NCBI GenBank assembly: GCA_964276095.1
Contig: CAXYDR010000002.1
Span: 1-64,000 of the forward strand
DNA: 64,000 bases
Source of the DNA: GCA-2733415 sp964276095
Lineage (GTDB): Bacteria > Bacteroidota > Bacteroidia > Flavobacteriales > Flavobacteriaceae
Reading direction: 5' to 3'
A model generated the notes under the pieces. The model made no database searches, was not told the origin of the DNA, and saw only the letters and a program-made list of their open reading frames with translations. The position numbers and the translations under genes were made by a program. How positions within the stretch are numbered: the first letter of the stretch is position 1; each line of letters starts with the position of its first letter. Positions 29,839-38,229 of this stretch are shown here, one piece after another.

Positions 29839-29856
29839 TCCCACTAGTGGGAATCA
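29839..29856. repeat. palindrome around TCCCACTAGTGGGA
   Basis: A perfect 14-bp palindrome between the ACBP and YceI genes. It recalls the ATTCCCG...CGGGAAT hairpins at 14821 and 37110. Its function is not known. Confidence 0.4.
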
Positions 29857-29877
29857 ACCTAAATAAAACCAATAATT

Positions 29878-30513
29878 ATGAAAAAAGTAATTCTATGCTT
29901 GCTAGTCAGTTCTCTATTCATCACTTCTTGTAAAAAAGAAGTTAAACAACCAGAAGTTACCACGCAAGAAGCAAAAAGCCCAACCTACAGTGTTGACACA
30001 AGCACTACAGAAGTAAATTGGACTGCATATAAAACAACTGCAAAAACACCTGTAAAAGGAATTTTCACACATTTAAATATCGAAAAACCTATACAAAGTG
30101 ACAGTAAACAAGGTGCATTTGCAAACCTAGAGTTTAGTATTCCAGTTTCTAGTTTCTTTTCTAAAAATGAAGTTAGAGATAATAAAATCAAAGCATTATT
30201 CTTTGGAGTAATGAAAGAAACAACACTAATTTCTGGTCATTTTTCAAACATCACTGGGAATGAAGAAGAGGGAGCGATGTCATTAAATTTAAAAATGAAC
30301 GGTGAAACTATAGCCGTTCCTATGAAATATACAATCACAGACAACAAAGTTGACATTAACGGGACCATTACAAATTTAATGGACTGGAGAATGGAGGACG
30401 CATTCAAATCACTACATAAAGCTTGCGAACTATTACATACTGGTGAAGATGGAATTAGTAGAACATGGGAAGATGTTGCAATTAGCGCTACTGCTGTTTT
30501 AAAATCAAACTAA
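29878..30513 (+). CDS. YceI-family lipoprotein
   Basis: The 211-residue protein starts with a lipoprotein signal (FITSC, cysteine at about residue 17) and so is probably anchored in a membrane facing the periplasm. The YceI domain (about 38-210) is a lipocalin-like beta barrel that binds isoprenoids in some members: TTEVNWTAYKTTAKTPVKGI at its start, VSSFFSKNEVRDNKIKALFF, and DWRMEDAFKSLHKACELLHT. The role is uncertain; the fold is well supported. A strong palindromic terminator follows. Confidence 0.9.
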   Translation: MKKVILCLLVSSLFITSCKKEVKQPEVTTQEAKSPTYSVDTSTTEVNWTAYKTTAKTPVKGIFTHLNIEKPIQSDSKQGAFANLEFSIPVSSFFSKNEVRDNKIKALFFGVMKETTLISGHFSNITGNEEEGAMSLNLKMNGETIAVPMKYTITDNKVDINGTITNLMDWRMEDAFKSLHKACELLHTGEDGISRTWEDVAISATAVLKSN

Positions 30514-30531
30514 AAAAAATATTCTTTCAAT

Positions 30532-30560
30532 AAAAAACCACGCATATGCGTGGTTTTTTT
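30532..30560. terminator. terminator after YceI gene
   Basis: AAAAAACCACGCA-TATGCGTGGTTTTTT, a long perfect palindrome with T tail about 20 nt after the stop. Confidence 0.85.
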
Positions 30561-30748
30561 TATGTCATAAAGTCAAAATATTAAAATAAGTCAATAATTA
30601 ATGTATTGTACGCATTTCTGTTAAAATACAATACAAGAACTACATGATAAGCCTATTTAGCTACTAATCAATAATTTAAGTGTTAAAATAATTAAATAAA
30701 TTTAATTATTTTGTATCTTATAACCTCTAACTATTAAAAACGTTCATT

Positions 30749-30976
30749 ATGAAAAATTTTATTTTAACACTCGTAGTAGCACTTGCTATATTGTTTATAT
30801 TCGTAAGCAATACTACCGAAAAACAAGATAAAGGGGAAAAGATTACAATCTGCCATATTCCTCCAGGAAACCCTGAAAATGCTCATACGATTAGAGTTAG
30901 TATAAACGCACTAGAAGCGCATTTAAACCACGGTGACTCTATTGGTAGCTGTGATAATGGTGGAGGTGATCAATAA
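30749..30976 (+). CDS. small secreted protein with CHIPPGNP motif
   Basis: A 75-residue protein: an N-terminal hydrophobic segment (about 3-20), a short linker, and then a compact domain. The domain reads ITICHIPPGNPENAHTI (about 32-48) and ALEAHLNHGDSIGSC (about 54-68), ending GGGDQ. From memory, the same CHIPPGNP...HTI...A...H..HGD..G.C pattern occurs at the ends or in repeats of larger secreted Bacteroidota proteins. Here it is alone. Two cysteines, three histidines and an Asp might form a disulfide or a metal site, but this is inference. It lies between two terminators with its own upstream region, so it is an independent gene. Confidence 0.8.
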   Translation: MKNFILTLVVALAILFIFVSNTTEKQDKGEKITICHIPPGNPENAHTIRVSINALEAHLNHGDSIGSCDNGGGDQ

Positions 30977-31020
30977 AAAATCACTCGTAAACTAAAAAAG
31001 CATTCTAAAAGAAGTTTAGA

Positions 31021-31062
31021 AATAAAAGCCCCTCACAAACAAGGTTGTGAGGGGCTTTTATT
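31021..31062. terminator. bidirectional terminator
   Basis: AATAAAAGCCCCTCACAA / TTGTGAGGGGCTTTTATT stem between the small secreted protein gene and convergent valS. Confidence 0.9.
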
Positions 31063-31081
31063 TATTCTAACATTCTGAAAT

Positions 31082-33718
31082 TTAACTTAAGGAAGTTAAG
31101 CTTTCCTTTATAGTTCCTATCTTGGCTAAAGCGTCAGCTTCTTTTTTGCGTTCACTTGTAATAACGGCTTCTGGAGCATTATTCACAAAGCGTTCATTAG
31201 ACAACTTCTTTTGAACAGACTTTAAAAAACCTTCTGTGTAATTTAACTCCTCTGTTAACTTCTTAACCTCAGCCTCAACATCAATTGCTCCTGCCATTGG
31301 AATAAAATACTCGTTAGATTTAACTCTAAAACTTAATGCACCATCAACTTTTTCAGATACATAATTTAACTCAGAAATATTCCCTAATTTCTTTATTACC
31401 GAATCAAAACGTGTTGCTGAGTTTTCATTATTTAATACTGAAAATTCAATTGTATCTTTAAATGAAATGTTCTTATCCTTTCTTACCGATCTTATTCCAG
31501 AAACTACCTCAGCAACGATTTCAAAATCCTTTAAAATAGTTTGATCTATCTTCTTACTTTCTGGGTACATGGACACTATTAAAGCCTCCTCTTTACTCCT
31601 ATCAGCAATTTGATGCCATAATTCCTCTGTTAAGAAAGGCATAAACGGATGTAATACTTTCAAGTTATTCTCAAACATTTCAATAACCGCATTAAAAGTA
31701 ACTTTATCAATTGGTTGCTGATATCCTGGTTTTATCATTTCTAACAACCAAGAACAGAAATCGTCCCAAATTAATTTGTAGGTTGTCATTAAGGCATCTG
31801 ATAAACGATATTTAGAAAAGTGATCTTCAATTTCGGCAAAAGCAGCTTGAAATTTATTATCATACCATTCTAAAGCTATTTTACTAGACTCTGGTTGATC
31901 AATAGCTTCACTGATCTCCCACCCACTAACTAATTTATAGGCGTTAAGTATTTTATTACTAAATGCTTTTCCTTGTTGTAATTTAGATTCATCAAATAAT
32001 AAATCAGTACCAGCTCCTGAACTTAACAACATCATTCCTGCACGTACGGCATCTGCACTATAGTCTTCTATTAATCCTAAAGCATCAGGAGAATTTCCTA
32101 ATGATTTAGACATCTTACGTCCTTGTTGATCACGTACTATCCCAGTGAAATATACGTTTTCAAAAGGCTTTTCGTTTTTAAACTCATATCCTGCAAAAAT
32201 CATTCTAGCAACCCAGAAGAATATAATATCTGGCCCAGTGACTAAATCATTTGTTGGATAGTAGTAATTTATTTCTTCATTATCTGGATTTCTAATTCCA
32301 TCAAAAACAGATATTGGCCATAACCAAGATGAAAACCATGTATCCAAAGCATCATTATCTTGCCTTAAGTCGGAAGCCAAAAGTGAATTATTACCTGTTT
32401 TCTCTTTTGCTAATTTAAGCGCTTCCGCACTATTTTCTGCAACTACAAAATCTTCTTTTGCATCACCATAGAAATATGCTGGAATTTGTTGCCCCCACCA
32501 TAATTGACGTGACACATTCCAATCTCTAATATTCTCTAACCAATGACGGTAAGTGTTTTCTATTTTCTTTGGATATAATTTAATATCCTGGTCTTCTAAA
32601 ACAGATTTCAATGCAGGCTTAACCAACTCGTCCATTTTTAAAAACCACTGATCAGACAATCTTGGCTCAATAACAGCTTTTGTTCGCTCAGAAGTACCAA
32701 CTTTATTTAAGTGATCTTCCACCTTTGGCAAAGCACCTAATTCTTTTAATTCCTTAGAAATTTCTTTACGAACTACAAATCTATCTTTTCCTTGATAATG
32801 TAGACCAAAACTATTTAATGTAGCGTCCTCATTAAAGATATCAATAACCTCTAACTTGTGTTTATCTCCTAGTGCCTTATCATTTATATCATGTGCTGGA
32901 GTAACTTTTAAACATCCAGTACCGAATTCTAAATCAACATATTCATCTTCAATAATAGGAATCACTCTGTTGCAAATAGGTACAATTGCTTTTTTCCCTC
33001 TTAAATGCGTGTAACGCTCGTCATTAGGATTTATACATATTGCAGTATCACCTAAAATAGTTTCAGGACGTGTGGTTGCAACAGTAAGCACTTCATCCGA
33101 CCCTTCAATTTTATAATTAATATGATATAGCTTACCATTTTGCTCAACATATTCAACTTCTTCATCAGAAAGTGTTGTTTTCGCTTCAGGATCCCAGTTT
33201 ACCATTCGGTATCCACGGTATATCATCCCTTTGTTATACAAGTCAACAAAGGATTTTATTACTGCTTCAGACATATCATCATCTAAAGTGAATTTTGTTC
33301 TATCCCAATCACATGAACATCCTAATTTTTTTAACTGCTCTAAAATAACACCTCCGTATTCATTGGTCCAATCCCAAGCATGTTTTAAAAACTCATCTCT
33401 TGTTAAGTCATTTTTATCAATTCCTTGTTCTTTTAAACGAGCAACAACTTTTGCTTCTGTAGCAATAGACGCATGATCAGTACCAGGAACCCAGCAGGCG
33501 TTTTTCCCTTGTAAACGAGCACGACGTATTAAAACATCCTGAATAGTATTATTTAACATATGACCCATATGTAAAATACCAGTGACATTTGGTGGCGGAA
33601 TTACAATTGTATATGGCTCTCTTTCATCTGGAGTTGAATGAAAATAATTATTTTTCATCCAATAGCTATACCATTTTTCTTCTACTGCTTTAGCATTGTA
33701 TTTCCCTAAATCACTCAT
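31082..33718 (-). CDS. valS: valine--tRNA ligase
   Basis: Class I aminoacyl-tRNA synthetase that charges tRNA-Val and edits threonine. The protein has about 878 residues from the preferred start. The HIGH-type motif is PPPNVTGILHMGHML (about 39-53), the editing domain lies in the middle (about 200-340), and the KMSKS loop is GRKMSKSLGN (about 525-534). The end is a coiled-coil arm (VEAEVKKLTEELNYTEGFLK). An in-frame ATG 30 bp upstream (33748) exists, but MSDLGKYNAKAVEEKWY is the family-like N-terminus. It is a stand-alone gene. Confidence 0.96.
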   Translation of the reverse strand: MSDLGKYNAKAVEEKWYSYWMKNNYFHSTPDEREPYTIVIPPPNVTGILHMGHMLNNTIQDVLIRRARLQGKNACWVPGTDHASIATEAKVVARLKEQGIDKNDLTRDEFLKHAWDWTNEYGGVILEQLKKLGCSCDWDRTKFTLDDDMSEAVIKSFVDLYNKGMIYRGYRMVNWDPEAKTTLSDEEVEYVEQNGKLYHINYKIEGSDEVLTVATTRPETILGDTAICINPNDERYTHLRGKKAIVPICNRVIPIIEDEYVDLEFGTGCLKVTPAHDINDKALGDKHKLEVIDIFNEDATLNSFGLHYQGKDRFVVRKEISKELKELGALPKVEDHLNKVGTSERTKAVIEPRLSDQWFLKMDELVKPALKSVLEDQDIKLYPKKIENTYRHWLENIRDWNVSRQLWWGQQIPAYFYGDAKEDFVVAENSAEALKLAKEKTGNNSLLASDLRQDNDALDTWFSSWLWPISVFDGIRNPDNEEINYYYPTNDLVTGPDIIFFWVARMIFAGYEFKNEKPFENVYFTGIVRDQQGRKMSKSLGNSPDALGLIEDYSADAVRAGMMLLSSGAGTDLLFDESKLQQGKAFSNKILNAYKLVSGWEISEAIDQPESSKIALEWYDNKFQAAFAEIEDHFSKYRLSDALMTTYKLIWDDFCSWLLEMIKPGYQQPIDKVTFNAVIEMFENNLKVLHPFMPFLTEELWHQIADRSKEEALIVSMYPESKKIDQTILKDFEIVAEVVSGIRSVRKDKNISFKDTIEFSVLNNENSATRFDSVIKKLGNISELNYVSEKVDGALSFRVKSNEYFIPMAGAIDVEAEVKKLTEELNYTEGFLKSVQKKLSNERFVNNAPEAVITSERKKEADALAKIGTIKESLTSLS

Positions 33719-33884
33719 TTGGTCTAATATTTGTAATATAATCAACAAAAGTAACCATTACAATGCTATTTAAAAAGAGATTATTGCATTTGTAATTAAT
33801 ATTTTAAATCAGGGAATAAGTAAAAACAAACAACACATTTCTATACTTATTAATGACATATTATATGAAGTATTTATTTTTGTA

Positions 33885-33892
33885 TATATTTG
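33885..33892 (+). promoter_or_regulatory. -7 promoter element of DUF1573 gene
   Basis: TATATTTG matches TAnnTTTG, 56 nt before the start codon. No clear -33 TTG. Confidence 0.35.
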
Positions 33893-33948
33893 ACTTTATA
33901 ATACCCTAAAACTATTACTTGAAATTTAAGTAAATAACACAAAGAACA

Positions 33949-34392
33949 ATGAAAAATTTATTCACCCTTTTACTCGTTAGTCTATTTAGCATTAGTATTT
34001 ACGCTCAAGAAACTGCTGCTAAAATTGAATTTAAAGACGACACAGTTGATTACGGAAAAATCGAAAATGGAAGCAATGGCGTAAGAACATTCACTTTTAC
34101 AAATACTGGTACTGCTCCACTGGTTATTACAAATGTAAAATCAAGTTGTGGTTGTACTGTACCTAAAAAACCTACAGCACCAATTGCTCCTGGTAAAAAA
34201 GGAGAAATTGAAGTGAAATATGACACCAAAAGAACTGGTTTTATAAGAAAAACAATAACTGTAACCTCTAACGCTACAAATGTAAAAAACGGAGTTTCTT
34301 ATTTAAAGATTAAAGGAGAAATTAAAAAGATAGACAACAGTAGTATTCTTGAAAAAAAGGAAGAGAAACCAAAATCTATAATGGATCAATAA
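33949..34392 (+). CDS. DUF1573 periplasmic protein
   Basis: The 147 residues have a signal peptide (ending about SIYAQ, residue 20), then one Ig-like DUF1573 domain: DTVDYGKIENGSNGVRTFTF (about 32-51), SSCGCTVPKKP (about 67-77), which is the family CGCT motif, and IKGEIKK near the end. DUF1573 proteins are abundant in Bacteroidota, secreted, and of unknown function. The last 20 residues or so are lysine/glutamate-rich and vary in the family. Confidence 0.9.
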   Translation: MKNLFTLLLVSLFSISIYAQETAAKIEFKDDTVDYGKIENGSNGVRTFTFTNTGTAPLVITNVKSSCGCTVPKKPTAPIAPGKKGEIEVKYDTKRTGFIRKTITVTSNATNVKNGVSYLKIKGEIKKIDNSSILEKKEEKPKSIMDQ

Positions 34393-34414
34393 ATTCATTT
34401 TAAATTATAAAACT

Positions 34415-34444
34415 TAAAAAAAGCTCACTTAGTGGGCTTTTTTT
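34415..34444. terminator. terminator that includes the stop codon of the convergent gene
   Basis: AAAAAAGCTCAC - TTA - GTGGGCTTTTTT, with A/T runs on both sides. On the minus strand the loop TAA is the stop codon of the aspartyl protease gene. Confidence 0.8.
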
Positions 34445-35739
34445 AATGGTGATTTTAATAAAAACTCTTTATACAAGACTCGTCTCTGACGTTCAATCTT
34501 TAACCTTATTAAGGTATCGTCTTCGTCGTAAAAAAGACGATTAATTTTTTTTAATGTAAAATGAAAAGCCTTTAATCCATTTATCTCTAACAATATATCA
34601 TTTTTTTGTAATCCAGCTAAGTCCGCTTGAGAACCTTCTCTAACAACATCTATTATAAATTCTGGGGTCAACAAATAGGTAAGATCTACAAAAGATATGA
34701 AATTATCTGCTTCCAAATTCTTCAATAATTCTTTATTACTATTATTATTTACCGCCTCACCATCTTGCCTCAGTATTATTCCTGATTTATTGTAATAAAA
34801 AGGATCGTTTAAGTACGAATTAGGTTTTAAATACATTTTTGAGTTGGGATAATCCATAATGATGGTAAAACGCTTCAGTAACTCTCCGCCAATACTACCA
34901 GACCTTTCTTTAAACCCTTTTATTTCTTTTGACAAATTAGTCTCATCAGGGTAAGATATTTTAACATCCCTAAACGTTTCATCCGCAAAAGTTAGTTGCT
35001 CAATTTTACTTCTTTTCCCTAATATTACTCCAGAAACGGACATCCCTAAAAAATCCTCATAATACCCATAATTAGCTGTAGATAAACTATCTTCTTTAAA
35101 CATCCATACTCCGTCACTCATACCGGTATCTAACAGAAATTTCTTGTCTTCACTACGTATTTTTGCTACGACATACGGCTTGCCTTTTGAAAATGATAAA
35201 TCTATAGGTGTATATCTTTTCCATTTATTTTTATACCCCCCTTTTTTCAATATTTTAATAAACTTCTTACTATAAGACAACTCAACAACAAAATCTTTAA
35301 ACAAATGATATCCCAAAATACCATGTATTTCTTCTCCTAAATAAGACGATAAGTTTGTGTCCTGATTAAACGCAACGTAAACATCATGATCTTTACTTTT
35401 AAGGTCGCCAATTTCTAAAAAATTATTTTTTGATTTTAGCGCAGTTACTTCAACATCATTTGCTCCTTTTACCGTAAACGTTCTCGCATTGTTTAACATT
35501 AATGAATCTACTTTACTTACATTAAACAATATAGTTTCTCTTACTCCAGTGTCTAATAGAAACGACAACTCTACACCATTGAGCTTTACTGGGACAACGA
35601 TAAGGTTACTAACTAGGTCAAAAGGGATTTTAACCTGTTTCTCATTTCTATCCATCTCAAATGAAGACTGAGAAAATAGTGACGTTGTAAGAGTCAAGCA
35701 AGCAATAATAAATATGTATTTTTTTATATCTAAAAACAT
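34429..35739 (-). CDS. secreted retropepsin-like aspartyl protease with PDZ domain
   Basis: The 436-residue protein has an N-terminal signal or anchor (about 7-22). It then has two retropepsin-like motifs, SFLLDTGVRETILF (about 59-72) and KFLLDTGMSDGVWMF (about 200-214), so each half carries a catalytic DTG. A C-terminal PDZ domain follows (about 355-430: VVREGSQADLAGLQKNDILL). This aspartyl protease plus PDZ layout is common in Bacteroidota; the substrates are unknown. Its stop codon lies inside the loop of the shared terminator. Confidence 0.88.
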   Translation of the reverse strand: MFLDIKKYIFIIACLTLTTSLFSQSSFEMDRNEKQVKIPFDLVSNLIVVPVKLNGVELSFLLDTGVRETILFNVSKVDSLMLNNARTFTVKGANDVEVTALKSKNNFLEIGDLKSKDHDVYVAFNQDTNLSSYLGEEIHGILGYHLFKDFVVELSYSKKFIKILKKGGYKNKWKRYTPIDLSFSKGKPYVVAKIRSEDKKFLLDTGMSDGVWMFKEDSLSTANYGYYEDFLGMSVSGVILGKRSKIEQLTFADETFRDVKISYPDETNLSKEIKGFKERSGSIGGELLKRFTIIMDYPNSKMYLKPNSYLNDPFYYNKSGIILRQDGEAVNNNSNKELLKNLEADNFISFVDLTYLLTPEFIIDVVREGSQADLAGLQKNDILLEINGLKAFHFTLKKINRLFYDEDDTLIRLKIERQRRVLYKEFLLKSPLKKAH

Positions 35740-35842
35740 CTATTGAGTGTATTAATAAAAGTTACAAAAATATAAGTGAACCAAATTCTAATTTAACAAA
35801 AATTAACGTATTAAAAACGTTTTCTTATTTCAATAAAAAATG

Positions 35843-35850
35843 TAATTTTG
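35843..35850 (+). promoter_or_regulatory. -7 promoter element of aminotransferase gene
   Basis: TAATTTTG matches TAnnTTTG, 23 nt before the start codon. No good -33 element. Confidence 0.35.
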
Positions 35851-35873
35851 TTGTTCCTAAAATCAATAATAAA

Positions 35874-37067
35874 ATGCCTAAAATCTCAGCTAAAGGTAAC
35901 GCAATGCCACAATCACCAATTCGTAAGTTGGTGCCATTTGCAGAAGCCGCTAAAAAAAGAGGGAACAAAGTTTTTCATTTAAACATTGGTCAACCTGATA
36001 TTAAAACTCCTAAAATTGCTCTTGATGCTATTAAGAACAATAATTTAGAAGTTCTTGCTTATTCAAGATCTGAAGGATCAGAAGAATACAGAACGAAAAT
36101 CGCAACCTATTATAGTAAGCATAATGTAAATGTTAATCACGACGACATTATTGTAACTACTGGAGGTTCTGAAGCATTATTATTTACTTTTGGTAGTATT
36201 ATGGATGCTGGTGATGAAGTTATTATTCCTGAACCATTTTACGCAAACTACAATGGGTTTTCTACCGCTTCTGGAGTTAAAGTTGTACCTGTTATGTCAA
36301 GTATTGATGATGGGTTTGCATTACCTGCTATTGAGGAGTTTGAAAAATTAATTACTCCAAAAACTAAAGCAATATTAATTTGCAACCCCGGTAATCCAAC
36401 TGGATACTTATATAGTAAAGAAGAAATAAAACAGCTAGCAGCTATCGTTAAAAAACATGATTTGTTTTTAGTAGCTGACGAAGTATATCGTGAGTTTGCT
36501 TATGACGGATTAAAACATCATTCTGTTTTAGCAGAAAATGATTTAGATGAGCACGCAATTGTTATTGATTCTGTATCTAAACGTTATAGTATGTGTGGTG
36601 CACGTATTGGATGTATTGTTTCAAAAAACAAGGCTTTCATGGCTACTGCAATGAAATTTGCACAAGCTCGCTTAAGTCCTCCGACATACGCACAAATTGC
36701 CTCGGAAGCAGCTTTAGATACACCAGAAAGTTATTTTACTGATGTAATTGAAGAATATACAGAACGTAGAAATACATTAATTTCTGAATTGAAAAAAATT
36801 GACGGTGTAAAAGTAGCAACTCCAAAAGGAGCTTTTTACTGTATCGCTGAATTACCTATTGCTGATGCTGATGCTTTTGCTCAGTGGTTATTAGAAGATT
36901 TTAATTTAAACGGAGAAACTATTATGGTTGCTCCAGCCGCTGGATTTTATTCTACACCAGGAGTTGGACTAAACCAGATACGTATAGCTTACGTTTTGAA
37001 AAATGAAGATTTAATTAGCGCTGCTAATATTTTAAAAGCTGCATTAGCTGAATATCAGAAAAAATAA
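35874..37067 (+). CDS. PLP-dependent class I/II aminotransferase (aspartate aminotransferase-like)
   Basis: A fold-type I enzyme of 397 residues. Visible features: HLNIGQPDIKTP (about 40-51), the PLP-phosphate site TGGSEALLFTFG, NPGNPTGYLYS (about 167-177) with the PLP-pyridine-binding Asn, VADEVYREFAYDG (about 199-211), and the Schiff-base lysine in SVSKRYSMCGARIG (about 229-242). The C-terminus has the substrate-arginine region GLNQIRIAYV. It is closest in character to aspartate/tyrosine aminotransferases of Bacteroidota; the amino donor is not certain. It precedes murB with a hairpin between. Confidence 0.9.
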   Translation: MPKISAKGNAMPQSPIRKLVPFAEAAKKRGNKVFHLNIGQPDIKTPKIALDAIKNNNLEVLAYSRSEGSEEYRTKIATYYSKHNVNVNHDDIIVTTGGSEALLFTFGSIMDAGDEVIIPEPFYANYNGFSTASGVKVVPVMSSIDDGFALPAIEEFEKLITPKTKAILICNPGNPTGYLYSKEEIKQLAAIVKKHDLFLVADEVYREFAYDGLKHHSVLAENDLDEHAIVIDSVSKRYSMCGARIGCIVSKNKAFMATAMKFAQARLSPPTYAQIASEAALDTPESYFTDVIEEYTERRNTLISELKKIDGVKVATPKGAFYCIAELPIADADAFAQWLLEDFNLNGETIMVAPAAGFYSTPGVGLNQIRIAYVLKNEDLISAANILKAALAEYQKK

Positions 37068-37109
37068 GTACTTTACATTCCGTAAAGGAATTACTAATAT
37101 AATACACTA

Positions 37110-37129
37110 ATTCCCGCTACGGCGGGAAT
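37110..37129. repeat. hairpin ATTCCCGC-TACG-GCGGGAAT
   Basis: An 8-bp perfect stem only 7 bp before the TTG start of murB. It may end the aminotransferase transcript or fold at the murB start site. It has the same ATTCCCG...CGGGAAT frame as the hairpin in front of coaD. Confidence 0.6.
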
Positions 37130-37136
37130 CTTTATT

Positions 37137-38150
37137 TTGAATATATCCCATCACATTTCTCTAAAGAACTACAATACTTTTGGTATTGATGTTACAGCAA
37201 AAGATTTTATTGCCGTAACTACTACTAATGAATTACTAAAAGTACTACAACTAAAAAATCAAAGCTTATTTATTCTAGGTGGAGGTAGTAATATGCTACT
37301 CACAAAAAATATTGAGGATGCGTTAGTTGTTCATGTAAATATTAAAGGAAAAACAATCATTAAAGAAAATGATGACTTTGCTTGGATTACCGTAAATGCA
37401 GGAGAAAATTGGCATGAGTTTATTCTTTGGGGTTTAGATAAAGGATATGGTGGTTTAGAAAACATGTCGTTAATTCCTGGGAATGTAGGTACTGCACCAA
37501 TACAAAACATTGGAGCGTACGGAAAGGAATTAAAAGATAATTTTGTAGAATGTACTGCTGTTGAAGTTGCTACTGGTAAATCAAAAATATTTTCCAAATC
37601 GACCTGTAAATTTGGGTATCGAAATTCAATTTTTAAAAATGAATTAAAAGGGCAATATATTATTACCTCAGTTACATTTAAATTGACTAAAAAAAATCAT
37701 GCATTAAATACTGGGTACGGTGCTATTGAAAACGAACTCAAAAACCAAAACATAACTTCTCCTTCTTTAAAAGAAATCTCTAATGCAGTAATTGCAATTA
37801 GACAATCAAAACTACCAGACCCAAAAATATTAGGCAATAGTGGTAGCTTTTTTAAAAACCCAGTTATTACTCAAACTGATTTTGAACAATTTATATCCAA
37901 ATTCCCTGAAGCTCCTAGTTATCGAGTTTCCGATAGTGAGGTGAAAATTCCAGCCGGATGGTTAATTGAACAAGCTGGATTTAAAGGAAAGCAATTTGGC
38001 GATGCTGGTGTACATAAAAACCAAGCTTTAGTATTGGTGAACTACGGAAACGCAAGCGGACAAGAAATTTGGAATTTAGCTATGAAAATAAAAACTGCAG
38101 TTCTTGAACAATTTGGAATCGAAATTAACCCGGAAGTGAATGTGTATTAA
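37137..38150 (+). CDS. murB: UDP-N-acetylenolpyruvoylglucosamine reductase
   Basis: FAD enzyme that reduces UDP-GlcNAc-enolpyruvate to UDP-MurNAc. The 337 residues contain ISLKNYNTFGIDVTA (about 8-22), the FAD loop LGGGSNMLLT (about 47-56), GNVGTAPIQNIGAYG (about 119-133), GYRNSIFK with the catalytic arginine region, NSGSFFKNP (about 237-245) with the proton-donor serine, and the terminal EINPEVNVY with the catalytic Glu. This is the type I MurB. The start codon is TTG; no ATG near it would keep the conserved N-terminus. Confidence 0.95.
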   Translation: MNISHHISLKNYNTFGIDVTAKDFIAVTTTNELLKVLQLKNQSLFILGGGSNMLLTKNIEDALVVHVNIKGKTIIKENDDFAWITVNAGENWHEFILWGLDKGYGGLENMSLIPGNVGTAPIQNIGAYGKELKDNFVECTAVEVATGKSKIFSKSTCKFGYRNSIFKNELKGQYIITSVTFKLTKKNHALNTGYGAIENELKNQNITSPSLKEISNAVIAIRQSKLPDPKILGNSGSFFKNPVITQTDFEQFISKFPEAPSYRVSDSEVKIPAGWLIEQAGFKGKQFGDAGVHKNQALVLVNYGNASGQEIWNLAMKIKTAVLEQFGIEINPEVNVY

Positions 38151-38229
38151 ATAAGCTTTTTATATATTTTAACAATTATACACCATACTATTTCAATCGT
38201 ATACCTATTTTAGTGTAAAATAAATTCAG

